Source: Manduca sexta
Taxonomy: Eukaryota > Arthropoda > Insecta > Lepidoptera > Sphingidae
DNA: 64,000 bases
Reading direction: 5' to 3'
Assembly: GCF_014839805.1 (NCBI RefSeq)
Contig: NC_051129.1
Coordinates: 372,001 to 436,000 of the forward strand
Made by a program: the position numbers and the translations under genes. Below are positions 36,321 through 47,843 of this stretch, piece after piece. Position 1 is the stretch's first letter. Each line of letters opens with the position of its first letter. A model generated the notes under the pieces. That model made no database searches, was not told the origin of the DNA, and was given only the letters and a program-made list of their open reading frames with translations.

Positions 36321-39079
36321 CATGAGGAATTGTCCACCATTCAACTAAAATTGAATTCCGTCCCAAAACATTGAGATTAATGCTCACATAATCTCATGCA
36401 TCAGTAACACTAACAAGATTCCTGAAGATTAACATCGTCTAATAGGAGTAAGTGAAGTAACGTAGTACGGGACGTCGTGGGGCGTCGCGACGTTCCACGA
36501 CGCCTGTACACGTCTGATTGATTTAATTTCCGCCAAGCTAGCGACTACTCCACGCGAGGAAATTAAACGACGGACCGAGTGTGTTGTCGGATTAGCTTCG
36601 ACGACTTTGTAGCGGTTTTTATTTTATATTTTAAAGCGCAGTGGTTCAGAATGGAAATCACATTAAGTTAAAAAAGATAAGTGTTACTACACATCCTAAC
36701 TGATATAAAGTTAATCCAATATTTAGTTTGGATACGAAATTTAATCAAAATTCATTAATTGTTTGTGTTTTTAATATCCAAACATATCCATAACCCTTCA
36801 CATTTACATTAGTAGCAATAAAGTAATATTTGAGGCAAATATGACTGACGGTCAATATATCTGACGGAATTCGAGACAAACCTTAACAAACAGCGGGCAC
36901 ACAAAAGTTGGGCAAAAATACACAGGGAACGGTTCAAAGGGCTTGCAGAGGCGGCGTGGATCGCCTCAACATTAGGTACGTAATTAGCATGTTTGATCAG
37001 AGAGCGGGCTCAAGGAAGAGGCGAAAAGGTAAACTGCAAACCAAACTTGAAGGTTTAATATTAAATTTGGTCTTGGTTTATTAAATAAATGATAACAAAT
37101 GGGTAAAAAAGGAAGTGATATTTTAGTATAGGTAAAATAAACAGAATATTTTTAAATTGAAGGAAAGAATCTGTTTATTTTCGTGAAAACTGTACACAAC
37201 AATAACAGAACAAAGTAGGTACAACAAAATTTTTAAAAAAGGTGTATGAAAGAATATATCGAAAATATATGTATTATATAAACGACAAACTGGTCGGTGC
37301 CAATTTATTAATAAGTATAACTTTTACCTAATTAAAACCCAACTCTATTAATTGCTACATATTTTATATGTCTTTTTTCATATTTCTAATTGTTCTTACA
37401 TCTCAAATGTCTCAACAAAATCGCTGTCGCCAGTCGCTAGTGGCACTCCACGTGTTTGGAGTTGTCGCCACGACGAGAGAGGGGCGGAAAACATCAAATA
37501 TTTACCCGTACAAATGTTACGGACGAATTTGTACTCACTGAATGTTTACAATTACCTACTTTAATCCGTTTCCAAAACCCACTGGCGACCTTCCTAAATA
37601 TGGCGTTTGTTTGGCACTGTAGGATGAACAATTGTCCGACTCTTATTTGGATTACTTCTTTTGGAATTTTGTTTACTTAGTCTGTGATTAATACACGAGT
37701 TTCTTCCCCAGTATCACCACTTACATGTTTAGGTTTAAAAAATTACTATCCTTGCCTGGGATTACAATATCTGGCATCATGGTGATAACCTCACCTTGTA
37801 TCCACATCGTGTCTGCAGGTAGCTACAACTGCCCATAAATGGTCACCCATTAATAAATACCACCTAAAGAATAATCTAAATAATGTATTCTTTCAGACAA
37901 CTAATGTTAATGTCAAATAGCTTAATAATACCTTTCTGAAGGTTATACATTAGAATAACAGCGGAGTTATAGGATAAGATCTCTATACAAGGAAATAAAA
38001 CCAAATTAGTCTTAAAGCTATTCTTGTTTAAATTTACTTAAATGTCAACTGTGTTGACATTAATTGGGCACTAAACGTTCACATAGTTTCATTAGTATTA
38101 TGCTAAAGTATTATTCATATAATAGTAGAATAAAAGTAAGTGCTTCGCCAGAGACATTGGAGTATAAAGCAGGTGGAACATTCAATGCTATACTTGATAT
38201 AGTGGGGTACATGGTCGCTGTACCTAAGTGATTCAAGTATGGGAAGAGGAACGGTCTACCGAAACAGACCAGGTTTTAATTCCAGAATTCCAATTTGGAT
38301 TTTAAGGTCTTACTCTACTAATGAGAGATGTATAGAGAATTACTTAAAAACAGAGTTTGCTATTGTTTTATAAGGTTTGTCGGATTGATGCGCCTTTTCC
38401 AACCGGTTGAGAAAATACCTACCAATCCTCACAAGTACGTGGATAATTATTAATCATCAGGTAAGTCGAAAATAAATTCCAACAATAAATTGAATTCAAA
38501 AGTACAATTTAACGTACTAAACATAAGCCCCCAATAGGCGGGACAATTACATGCAAATACGCGAATCCCTCAGCGCGGCCACTTTTCGCTAATTCAGAAT
38601 GAGACAAACTCTTAAAATTCATCATTATTCATGCAGATTGTCCCGGTGTAGGAGACATTGACAAAAAGTTATTTTTACCTCGCCGAAGACACCGCTCATT
38701 ATTTAAATGAACGCCGCAGTAATTTACCTGTAATAAGAAATAAAATTAAGTTACCAAGACACTTTCGGTTACAATTTAAATTTTATGTTAATTGTGTAAC
38801 TGCCTATCTGAAAAATGACGTTTCAAACTTGTGATAAAAAATCTACAACATACAGTGAATACCACCGTAGTTTATTCAGCCATTTGGATCAGAAACGACT
38901 AGACTTACAGTCCCAGATCGCAAAAATATTTGGAGCTTTGTCTTAATGTGAAAGCCTCGGTTAAATCAGTCCACAGCTAGGTGTACAAAGGCTAATTTCT
39001 TTTTAAAATTTATAAATTTAAAACGGACGCCTAGTGACGTCTTTCGAGATTTTTAAATGCTTTACACAAATAAGGCGGC
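36321..39079. other. Unannotated DNA with GC-richer blocks
   Basis: No gene. The block at 36450-36600 is GC-rich and holds a 30-bp quasi-palindrome (36473-36502). The block at 38540-38720 contains a perfect POU octamer atgcaaat (38551-38558) next to attac and several TAAT words, and could be an enhancer. Other parts are AT-rich. Confidence 0.4.
36473..36502. repeat. 30-bp quasi-palindrome in a GC-rich block
   Basis: cgtcgtgg (36473-36480) is the exact inverse of ccacgacg (36495-36502), and cgtcgcgacg (36483-36492) in the middle is itself a perfect palindrome. The only imperfection is gg opposite tt, which would still pair as G-U in RNA. Confidence 0.8.
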
Positions 39080-39135
39080 AACTATGAGCTTCGGAGCCAT
39101 GAACATTTACTATCAGATGAACTGCTCGACTTAAC
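39080..39135 (+). repeat. Weak LINE-tail fragment
   Basis: 'gccatgaacatttactatca' and 'gatgaactgctcg' resemble the tail at 30590-30640. Confidence 0.35.
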
Positions 39136-40737
39136 TATAGAATAATCTTAGTGAGTCACCTCGTGATCTAAATAAAATAAGATATGCGTCGAATTGCGCT
39201 TTCAATTACGAAAGTGAGAGTTCGGCCGCAGTTTTTTAGTCGATTTGTGTGCGATTGATGCCAGTAGGTTGTCTCATCTGTCAGGTCGAGAATTATTTCT
39301 TCTTGGCAGAATACCACATGATTCTATTCAAATTTAATATGCCAATGTAACACTATCCAATACGTTGCGTCGAACAATTGCCAGGATTATGCTGGCCTGT
39401 CCAAATCTACAACCGGTTGGTCAGGAACGCGCACGGAGTAACAGTAACTGATCGTCATGTTGTCGGACTGCATTGTACCTCATCACATGTATCATATAAA
39501 TCATATCTAGGTACTTTGCTACGTCAGAAAACACGTTTCGATACGGCATCGAGTATCAATCAAAAACTACTAATGAAATAATGAATGACAATATTTTTTT
39601 GTCTCATCACTAACCGACTTTGCAGCGAGGTGCATAAGAATCAGACGTGCAAAAACTACGTATACGTTCGTCGGATCAAGGTCACTGCTTGTTTTTGGTC
39701 ACGCGGTGTGTGCGAGCGAGATGCAAAATGCGTGCGCTAGGCACTGGCTGGCACGGAGCGTGCACCGTGTGACGAGTGTACAGTGAGGCGAGTTGCATAT
39801 CCTGCTGTATGACTCATCATTTGAATAAATTTATGTTGATACGTGGCCAACGATTTTTGAGAATGATATATTATGACATTTCAAATAATATACCTATTTC
39901 TGCTGAATAATAAGCATAACCTTGGCAAAACATTTTTTATGAATAATTTAAAAGTTTTTTTGTTGTTGTTATTTATTATCATTCTAAGTGGTCGTTAGGT
40001 ACGAATACTCTATTTAAATTACCTTTTTCAAGTTTTTAAGTCAATAACACTACCAAAAAGACAGGTTATAAATGCCACGAAAAAACACGATGAAATATTT
40101 TTATTGCTCAGAATAAATTGTGTAAATAAACAAATTAATATGTATATTTTGTCGTTAATATTTTAAAAGCAAAATCATATTATTCAGAAAGAATATTTTG
40201 CGCAATGTTTGACATGTCAACTGAAACTGTGTTTACCCTTTACAAACAAAAAGCTGTAAATTGATTCTTTAACGGATAGACTCCTCATTTTTTGAGCTTA
40301 TATTCGTACCGTGTCATAAGTGTTAAGGATATCGCCGTATTGGAAATAAATTATAGTTTCAGTTATCAACGTGTTTCTCAAATCGGAATATTCACAAATT
40401 TTAATGGCTACTCTAAGAAATCTCAATTAATTCATACTTGTCATACTAAACACTCGCATACCGCGCCGTAGAGATGATAGGCATCGTAAACACACAAAGA
40501 TGGCGGCAAATTATACTTGAATTAATTTGCATGAAAATATTTTTAGAAACGAACGAGTTTCTCGCACGGCCGAGTTTTCGGAAACAGGTGAAATCGTGTG
40601 ACAAGCAAATTATTGAATTTATTCTGGGTTATGACGTTAAATGAAAAATAAAATAAATCAAAATTAATAAGGAAAAAGATCTAAAACCTAATTATATTGT
40701 TTAATGTGTTTTTTTATAACAAATAAGATAAAATTGT
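39136..40737. other. Unannotated DNA with a possible regulatory block
   Basis: No gene that I can support. The GC-richer block at 39640-39820 holds tcaaggtca (39676-39684), an exact FTZ-F1-type site, and tgactca (39810-39816), an AP-1 site. A Pho/YY1-like motif in reverse lies at 40498-40507. Confidence 0.35.
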
Positions 40738-40850
40738 TTCTCCTGTCCGCCGTCTAAAAGGTCGGTGACTCTCTCATGACAGATTTCCCCTAACGGTGTG
40801 GGTGTCAAGGGCAGTGATGATCACTTATAAGCAGATCTCAGATATCCTAT
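40738..40850 (+). mobile_element. LINE-tail repeat (family J)
   Basis: It reads 'gtccgccgtctaaaaggtcg', 'gtgactctctcatgac', 'cccctaacggtgtgggtgtc' and 'agggcagtgatgatcactta'. I know this as the 3' part of a lepidopteran non-LTR element. It stops before the 'catcaggtg' words, where a family B copy begins. Confidence 0.6.
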
Positions 40851-40852
40851 AT

Positions 40853-41085
40853 CCGCTCGAAAAGTGATCACCGTATACAAGGTGTTAAAATCGCCATAGT
40901 AACCAACCTACATACATACGCATTCCGGGGTCAGCCTGTATATCCAATTCAAACAGGCGAACATAATTATTTTGTGGGGAGAGAAGAGCATCACCTCTCG
41001 TCAGTCGTCATTCTATAAGGAGTTTCCTCTTACCTTGAGATGCATCATGCAGTGAAGTCACTTTGCCGTACCGAATATAAATTAT
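40853..41085 (+). repeat. Family B repeat, near full length
   Basis: 'gtgatcaccgtatacaaggt', 'cgccatagtaacc', 'cattccggggtcagcctgta', 'ttcaaacaggcgaacataat', 'cacctctcgtcagtcg' and 'agtcactttgccgta' follow the reference order. It is moderately diverged. Confidence 0.75.
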
Positions 41086-41292
41086 CATCATGATATTTTT
41101 TTAACTTATTTAAGAGGGAAGGTGTTCTAAGGCAGGAAGTGTAGATGGCTACAAATATCTTCAATAGAAACAAATTTTCCCGCCCAGGTGATAAAAACCA
41201 CTATGTATTACAAAAGCATACATTGTACAGATCTTTTTTATATATACTTTATACATAATGCTGATATAAATGCAACTGCTTCCGAAAATTAG

Positions 41293-41556
41293 TGGATGTT
41301 TCTTAGAAGTAACAGCAGTAACCGCTGAACGGATTTAGGTGAAATTTAGTACGCCAATAGACCATGTCCTAAGTTAACATATAGGCTATTTTTATCCCGG
41401 TAATTTGCTCCCGTGGGAAATATTTGAATGTCTCATTTTTAAGTAAATAGCGGGGGCTTCGAACAGATTGCAATATAAATTGCTAGTGATTTAGACATTT
41501 TTGAAGCGAGAAAGAATTTCCACGCAGCCGAAGCCGTGAGCAATACCTAGTTACAA
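41293..41556 (-). repeat. Family L repeat (inverted), long copy
   Basis: In plus orientation: 'agtaaccgctgaacggattt', 'aggtgaaatttagtacg', 'atttttatcccggtaatttg', 'ctcccgtgggaaatatttga' and at the end 'agccgaagccgtgagcaata'. The copy at 62625-62870 has the same internal words, so these two belong to one subfamily that differs from the copies at 9996 and 15195. Confidence 0.7.
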
Positions 41557-42000
41557 AATTTACGTGTATGGTAATGCCATTCTCAACATCCTGGCTGTAA
41601 ATAAATACGGAAAAGCTCGTCGATTTGCGTTGGGTTAGGTCGCGTCGGTTGTGCGTGGGATCGCCCCAGTTCGGACCGCCGCGTTCGGGTCTGTGACATC
41701 ATCCGGATCTCTCAAACTGGAGCGGATGAGTGTGCTGAGATCTACAGTTTCTTATGTTTAAGTTAGTGGTGCGACGCGCATACTATGTTACTATGCTAAG
41801 ATACGATCCCCGGGTAAAGGGGATCAGTTTAATAGAATAGAATCGTACTAGAAATAAAATAGCTTCACCACTAGCGACATGTTTACTGCCATAAATATGC
41901 TCGATTCCAAGCTCGAGATAATATTAAAATAACTCAAAATATCTTAGACAGAGAAACGAACCTGCGACGGCAACGCATAGTGCCGTGTACGCAATAAATC
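41557..42000. other. Unannotated DNA with GC-rich block
   Basis: The block at 41630-41720 is GC-rich ('ggttaggtcgcgtcggttg', 'ggatcgccccagttcgg') and may be part of a repeat I cannot name. No gene. Confidence 0.35.
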
Positions 42001-42286
42001 AATAGCCACACGAAGTCCACTGCTGAACATAGACCTCCCCTAAACATTGCCAGAGGGACCTGTCAAAACCGTCCTGCACCAGCGTGTTCCTGCAAATAAA
42101 ACTGACGAATATTTCCGACTATTACCGAGTATTACCGAGTCGTCGAGTGCCAGTGACGTTTCCATTGAATTTTGTCTGGAGCCCTCTTCGCATTATCCCG
42201 CTAATCGTTGGGCTTTGTCCGGGAGTCGAACCGGGCGCGGTCCGCACTCATTGTTAAGAGATAAGGGCTGAGCTACCAACAGGCTT
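42001..42286 (-). mobile_element. tRNA-derived SINE (second type), full length
   Basis: Read on the minus strand it starts with a tRNA-like head: 'gttggtagctcagccctta' as A box (about 42263-42281) and 'cccggttcgactcccgg' as B box (about 42217-42233). A body follows with two copies of a 10-base word attaccgagt (seen on the plus strand at 42120-42139). It ends with the LINE-like tail 'aggggaggtctatgttcag' and 'cagtggacttcgtgtggc', then an A/T-rich end. This layout is that of a complete tRNA-type SINE. The head lacks a proper acceptor stem, so it is not a working tRNA. Confidence 0.8.
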
Positions 42287-44743
42287 TTGTTTATTTGATT
42301 AGGACCTCTGTTAAGTGGTTGAGATTGACATCTAATTCATTAATGTTTTAGCGTTTCCTTAGTTTTGCCTTCAAACGTATTTTGAGAGCTTTATGATATT
42401 TAATTACGTATGGTTTCCATCCAATAAATAAGTATTCCAGGTACATTTGGGGTTTAAATATTTCCCATCGTAAGATGTTTTTCAAATACTTTAAGACGTT
42501 TTTAATTTTCATTAACATGAGCAGTATTACCTAAAATAAAATTATGTGGCTACAGTATTAATTCTTTAGAACCATGTAATTATTTTAGGTTCTGTTCTTT
42601 TCTTATAATAATTTGAAACCTATGAACTAAATTTATTTTGTATTCGCATTTGAAACAGAAAATTCATAAAATATTTATATTTTCTACTTAATTACATTTC
42701 TCGAACAATTTTGTACATCTCCGTATGTAGTATGTAGGTATGTATACCTAGTTATTATAAAATCTTCTAATAGCCCTTTAGGAATGCCTGCATTAGTTTA
42801 AAATATACCTATACTTTTTTTTCACACCAATATTCACGCCTTGATACTATCTGTTCCTTGACATTACAAGGATTCTGTATCTTGCTCTTTCTAAAGCAGT
42901 CTAAGTAAACTCATCACCAAATACTATCCAATTTCATGGTGATACAGAATTAAATTATTATACACGGTCTGTAGACCCAGAGGCAATTAAACAGTAAAAG
43001 GATTCCTGAGTCTAGACGTCCAACTTCGCAATACACCTAGTTCGACTACTGCAAATAGAGGTACTATTAGTCTAGCCCTTAGACTATTTGATGAGGCTAG
43101 ACCCTAGGATAATGGAGAGAACTCCTTTAGAGTCAGTCGTTAAAATAAATTTATTTTATGGCAGGCGAATGGAAATTGGATTTGATAGTAAATGATTAAA
43201 TATGTACATTGCTCAGTGACAGATAGTGGAGTTTTATAGGCAGTTGTCTGGGTAGCTTTGTCTATTTTGAACAGCAGTGTAAATATCGTTATGTTCTGGT
43301 ACGAAGGACATTCCTAGTCATATTAATTACAGTCATGTCTCGGTTGACTAGCGCAGCACAATGCAATGCTTTATAATTCGAATTTCTGATACGACAGTTG
43401 TATGAGCTGTCGTTTACCTTCAGACTACGATAGGAACTTGTTAAACCGATTTGGATGAACGCACATAGATCGACCATACTCCAGCTATTTTGATACTAAT
43501 ATACGACATTTATTCTGGAAAAGATTTTTGACACGAACAGAGTCGTGTAAGACCTAGTAAAGATATAGTTTAAAAAAAACATCCGAAGCCGATCTAGTTC
43601 CGTTTATTTGGCCCTTAATTTGAGTTAACTAAACACCACGTTGGGTGCCAATACCCACAATTTAATTGAATTGTAATTTCTGAATATAGATACTATCCGG
43701 TCAGATGTAAAACAAATACTCAATCGTTTTCTATGAGTATAAGAGTATCAAATTAAAGAACACTTGCTTTTTCAAACTTGTGTATTTAAATCTTAAAGCG
43801 TCAAGTTATATTACATTTATTGGGAACTCAGTTACATGATAGTTCTAGTGAGAAGATAGTATATTATGAAGAACTTCTGTGAGAAATGACAAAAGCGGAA
43901 CTGCGGCTACGTATAATTTTAAGGTATCCGATTAATTTATCTTAGGGTGTGATATGGGTATTAGCTTTCAGATTCCTTCAGGCGATCTCGCAATCATATT
44001 TAATAAAAAATATTAAAACAAAACTAATCACTAAAATCACATCTACCCTTATACAAGAAAAGTAAGGGCTTTATCGACCAAATTAAACATAAGAATGGAA
44101 AGGGAGAAGGGGTCGTCTGAACTATACAAATTCGAAAGCAAAGCCGCGTACTTGTTTCATATAAGACAGGGGTATCATGACGACTAAGTAGACCCTAGCA
44201 ACACACAACTATTTACACCTCAGCTCTACTATTTCTACGTATTCATATTTATATTTTCATTATTCTCAGACCCTTAAATAGAAATACGAAGCTTACAAGC
44301 TATTCCGTGAAAATTCCTCTTGCATTCCCCTCAAATATCTGGAGATAAGACGCGCTTTGAGATGTGGCCCACTCGAATTGCAACTTTACAAAAGTTTGAT
44401 TTATGAGGCATTTTTAGTGCCCCCACCTCTCCCTGCTTCCCCTCTCATGTTCCCGCAGGATCGTTTAGGGAAGTTTATGAATTACGTATATTTGTCATTT
44501 TCACTTGTGGATTTTAAGGATATAAATTTAAACTTTATGTTTATTCGGTACCTATGTATTCGCATGGCTATAGTACTTTGTGCATTTTTTTAAATAAAGA
44601 AATTATTAATTTAATCACTAAAATGTTAAATATTATTTTTAGTGTAGACTAAAAGTGTGGGCAATTTTGACAAAAGCTAGTCTACTACTAGAAAACCTAA
44701 GCAATTAATTATATTTCCACTTATGATTTTGTATTCTAAAATA
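42287..44743. other. Unannotated AT-rich DNA
   Basis: No gene or named repeat. gtctagcc and ggctagac form an 8-bp inverted repeat at 43070-43102. Small open frames (62-78 codons) have no domain. Confidence 0.4.
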
Positions 44744-44784
44744 AAGTCGAATTGAGAACCTCCTTTCTTTGAAGCCGGTTAAAA
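44744..44784 (+). repeat. Family H repeat, tail
   Basis: 'aagtcgaattgagaacctcc' and 'tttgaagccggttaaaagt' match 31473-31513. Confidence 0.65.
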
Positions 44785-45090
44785 GTATACTAACTGTTAT
44801 GCAATAACTTACATAAAACAATAGAGCAACATTACTCACTTATTCTAAAGTTTCGAAAAACCAAGGTCGCGAAATGTCGAAAGCACCCAAATCCTCAGCA
44901 TTCTCACGACATTTGCGGGTCATCGACCTCACATCTGCCGATCGGTTGGCCAACCAGTCCGATCGCGTCTAATCTAGTAATGTGTTGTAAAATGGCTTGT
45001 GGTTGTTGTTTCATAATAGTTTCTGGCAACGGTTGCGTTTGCCGAGTTTTTATTAACCGGTTGTTTGGTCTTTCCATTAAAACTAATAAA
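44785..45090. other. Unannotated DNA
   Basis: Nothing recognised. Confidence 0.35.
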
Positions 45091-45235
45091 ACACATCACG
45101 CTTTTACAGCCGAGGGGTAGAACAAGATCCAACCTTGACATTAACTTTTCGCCATGAGTGGTTCATCCAATGATGATACGAGGCCAGACTGTGGGCATAG
45201 CGCAGATTCTGGCTTCGACCTGATACTCAGCCCGT
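45091..45235 (-). mobile_element. SINE family S1, diverged body and tail
   Basis: 'acacatcacgcttttaca', 'gaggggtag', 'ttttcgccatgagtggttca' and 'atgatgatacgagg' follow the S1 tail-to-body order. The tRNA-like head is missing. Confidence 0.55.
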
Positions 45236-45267
45236 ATGTATACATGAGTTATTTTAAATACTAGGGT

Positions 45268-45425
45268 ATCACTACCAGTGGCGTATGTTCTATGTAACCT
45301 CATTCCTGCCGGCTTACGTTTTTTATAGATTTTTCATTCGTGAAAACGATTCGCAGTATTCATGCATATACATATATGTTGTGTCGTGTTCTCTTTTGGA
45401 ATATTTCATTCGCCACTAATCACTA
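45268..45425 (+). repeat. Family G repeat, copy 2
   Basis: It matches 35410-35590 in the same orientation: 'ctaccagtggcgtatg', 'cctgccggctta', 'agtattcatgc', 'tatatgttgtgtc' and 'tcttttggaa'. Confidence 0.6.
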
Positions 45426-46720
45426 CTGAGTACCAAGTATGTCGCGCCTACGTCAGTCTAGTCAGGTCCCCTAACCCCAAAACATAGGAAACATTATGCT
45501 AAAACTTGACGTGCATTGCACTATTTTAGAGAAAACCATAATGAATGCCTGTGTCGCATATTATATGACGAATGATACATCCGGAGACATACACTCCATC
45601 CTAAACCTTTATTTCTTTGACATCAGTGCGCATGATCTGGTGTACTTGGTGTTTCTGGTCATTGGAAATTGAGATGACCCACTTGCTTGTATTAGGAGTT
45701 ACAAAGTAAAGCAGATTACAACAGTAGCAACTGGCGACTAGCTTACAATGCGGGGTTGTGTCAACGTGCAGTGAAAGTTTTCCCACGTCACTCAGTCTGG
45801 TGAGGTTCGAGGGACGAACACAGAGAGGACTAACTTTATGTAATAAGGGATCTTTGTGATACGTATTTTTCCTTTTTTATAACTGATGGCCGAAGTTGCA
45901 TGAATTCGTTTATGGCTAATTATAATTATTATAAGAATGCCAATAATTTAAGCGAAATCATTATGAATGAATTATAACCAGTTATGTTTTATGAAAAGAT
46001 GCGTCACTTAAATAATAACAGAAGGTTGAAATTACATTTTTTTTTTTATTTTCAGCTAATCATCATTTTAGCAATATCAACAATTAAAGCGAAAAGTGTA
46101 ACGCAATTAATGATTATTAGGTATTGTTATGAAAAATCGGTACTAAATAGGTGATGGACAGCACACTTGGCGGGACAATAAGTGGTATGAATTTTAGACC
46201 CTGATAGATCAAAAGGAAAGTCGGCATATCACCAACGAAAAAAAAGAACATAATAAAAGTTAATTGAAGAAAATCGACAATACGCTTTCAATGTGAGCGG
46301 ACGTGTTGTGTGCTCCTATTCTTTCGTAGTCTTTTTTTACAATTATAATAAAGTTCAAAAAAAGAAAGAAGAAGCCATATATAGTATAGGTCATATGTGA
46401 TGAATATTTTTGAATGTTTAACCAAATTATGACTTACACCCATCAGATGACTGATTTGCCCCTATCTCTTAAATATCGCCTCAGCTTCTAACTCGCGTGC
46501 TGGTGTAATGGTGTCATTATTTTTTCCCCGTCGCATACCATTTTATTCGTCTTCTCACGGCTTATTGTGCTTCTTTGTATGTAATGTGATCGCAACAAAC
46601 ATTACCAAACGTGAGCACGAAATTTAACAGTCTAGCGCGAATAATAACCGACATTATCCACAGCAAAAATAAAGAATAGATTTCTTGGATGTAATCGCTT
46701 GAAACAAATATCAATAATAC
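45426..46720. other. Unannotated DNA
   Basis: No gene or recognised repeat. Confidence 0.4.
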
Positions 46721-46950
46721 ACACACACATCACGCATTTATCCCCGAAGGCGTATGCAGAGGCGAAACCAGGGCACCGATTTTTCGCCAATTAAGTTCGT
46801 GCCATGACGTGATAGGGGGCAAGCCTATCCCCCATATTGGGCACAAATTCCAGATTCCGAACCCAAATATCACTTTGCCCGACCCGGGATTCGAACTCAA
46901 GACATCACAGCGCTGCCGTACCGCGCATACAGTACAACTACAACAATCTG
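46721..46950 (-). mobile_element. SINE family S1, full length
   Basis: This is the best S1 copy. On the minus strand it has the A-box-like 'gttgtactgtatgcgcgg', the B box from 'gacccgggattcgaactcaa' (about 46880-46899), the middle 'gggggataggcttgcccc', and the tail 'gcatacgccttcggggata' with 'aatgcgtgatgtgtgtg'. A CA-rich run sits at the tail end. Complete head, body and tail mark it as a pol III-type retroposon of the kind described as tRNA-derived SINEs in noctuid and other moths. Confidence 0.85.
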
Positions 46951-47705
46951 TAGTAAAACTACAGTCTCAATAATATTACACTACTCAGTATTTATCTAGA
47001 CAATTGCAATTTGCAATAACATAATTTCAATTCTGATCGACGTTAGTATCAAGCTGCTTACTACTATGCAAAACGCCTTTAAACGCCAAGAGAATAAATA
47101 ATAAAACTGACCCACAGTATTAAGGTCCTATTTACCCGCCTCAGTAATAACGCTCCCTCCAACGCGCCAAATTACGCTATCGAACGTCTATTTAATAAGG
47201 TTTTTGTTCTATTCTGAATATTCTGCAGAATGAATATTAAGTAAGCTGTAAGTTTTTATTACGTAGACATTCTGAGAGAATTTTCTTGTGGGAACTGCGG
47301 AGTAACTATTAAAAATTGTTTTTAGGTATAAAAGTGCATTAAGATACGTTTTCTTGGTTAATTAGGTTTTTTAAATAACTTTATTTAAGTTATATATCTC
47401 GATAGAACTGAAATAAATTCTATTTATCTAAAATGTGTAGTAACTTGTAGGTTCCTAGTGACGATTTTCAGGCTAACAATAATTTGTGTGACGAAAACTA
47501 AGAAAGCGGATGTAAACGAAAATCTTCGTTCTCCATCAAATCATCTCCCTTTAGTGCCTCACTAACTAGAGAAGATTGGAAATCAAATCTGCATATTCTT
47601 TATTTTTCTCGAAGCAAAATATATCAGTAGCCCAAAAGCTATTCTTTCCGCAACGATCTGTCATTATTTTTCCTTTCGATTGAGATATCTGACATTCTTA
47701 GTAAA
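46951..47705. other. Unannotated AT-rich DNA
   Basis: No gene or recognised repeat. Confidence 0.4.
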
Positions 47706-47843
47706 GGCCAGGTCAAAAGTACCTTGAACCGGCGGGAATGCAAGAAAATATTGATGAAGTTAAAGGAAGCGAGAGAAGTATGCCAGATCCATGCAAAGTG
47801 CCAATCCATAGTCTCAGTCTACCCCTATGAGATAGATGCGTGA
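47706..47843 (+). pseudogene. Non-LTR retrotransposon ORF2, C-terminal stub
   Basis: The frame is open for 45 codons to the stop at 47841-47843. It has a basic stretch L-N-R-R-E-C-K-K, then K-E-A-R-E-V-C-Q, and ends S-I-V-S-V-Y-P-Y-E-I-D-A. I recognise 'EAREVCQDRSKW.SIVSAYPYG' as the usual end of one lepidopteran LINE. The rest of the protein is missing, so this is a 5'-truncated relic. The 118-codon open frame on the opposite strand here is its antisense shadow. Confidence 0.75.

Noticed and set aside
42217..42285. tRNA gene on the minus strand
   Set aside because: A and B boxes are present but the acceptor stem does not pair and the sequence continues into a SINE body and LINE-like tail.
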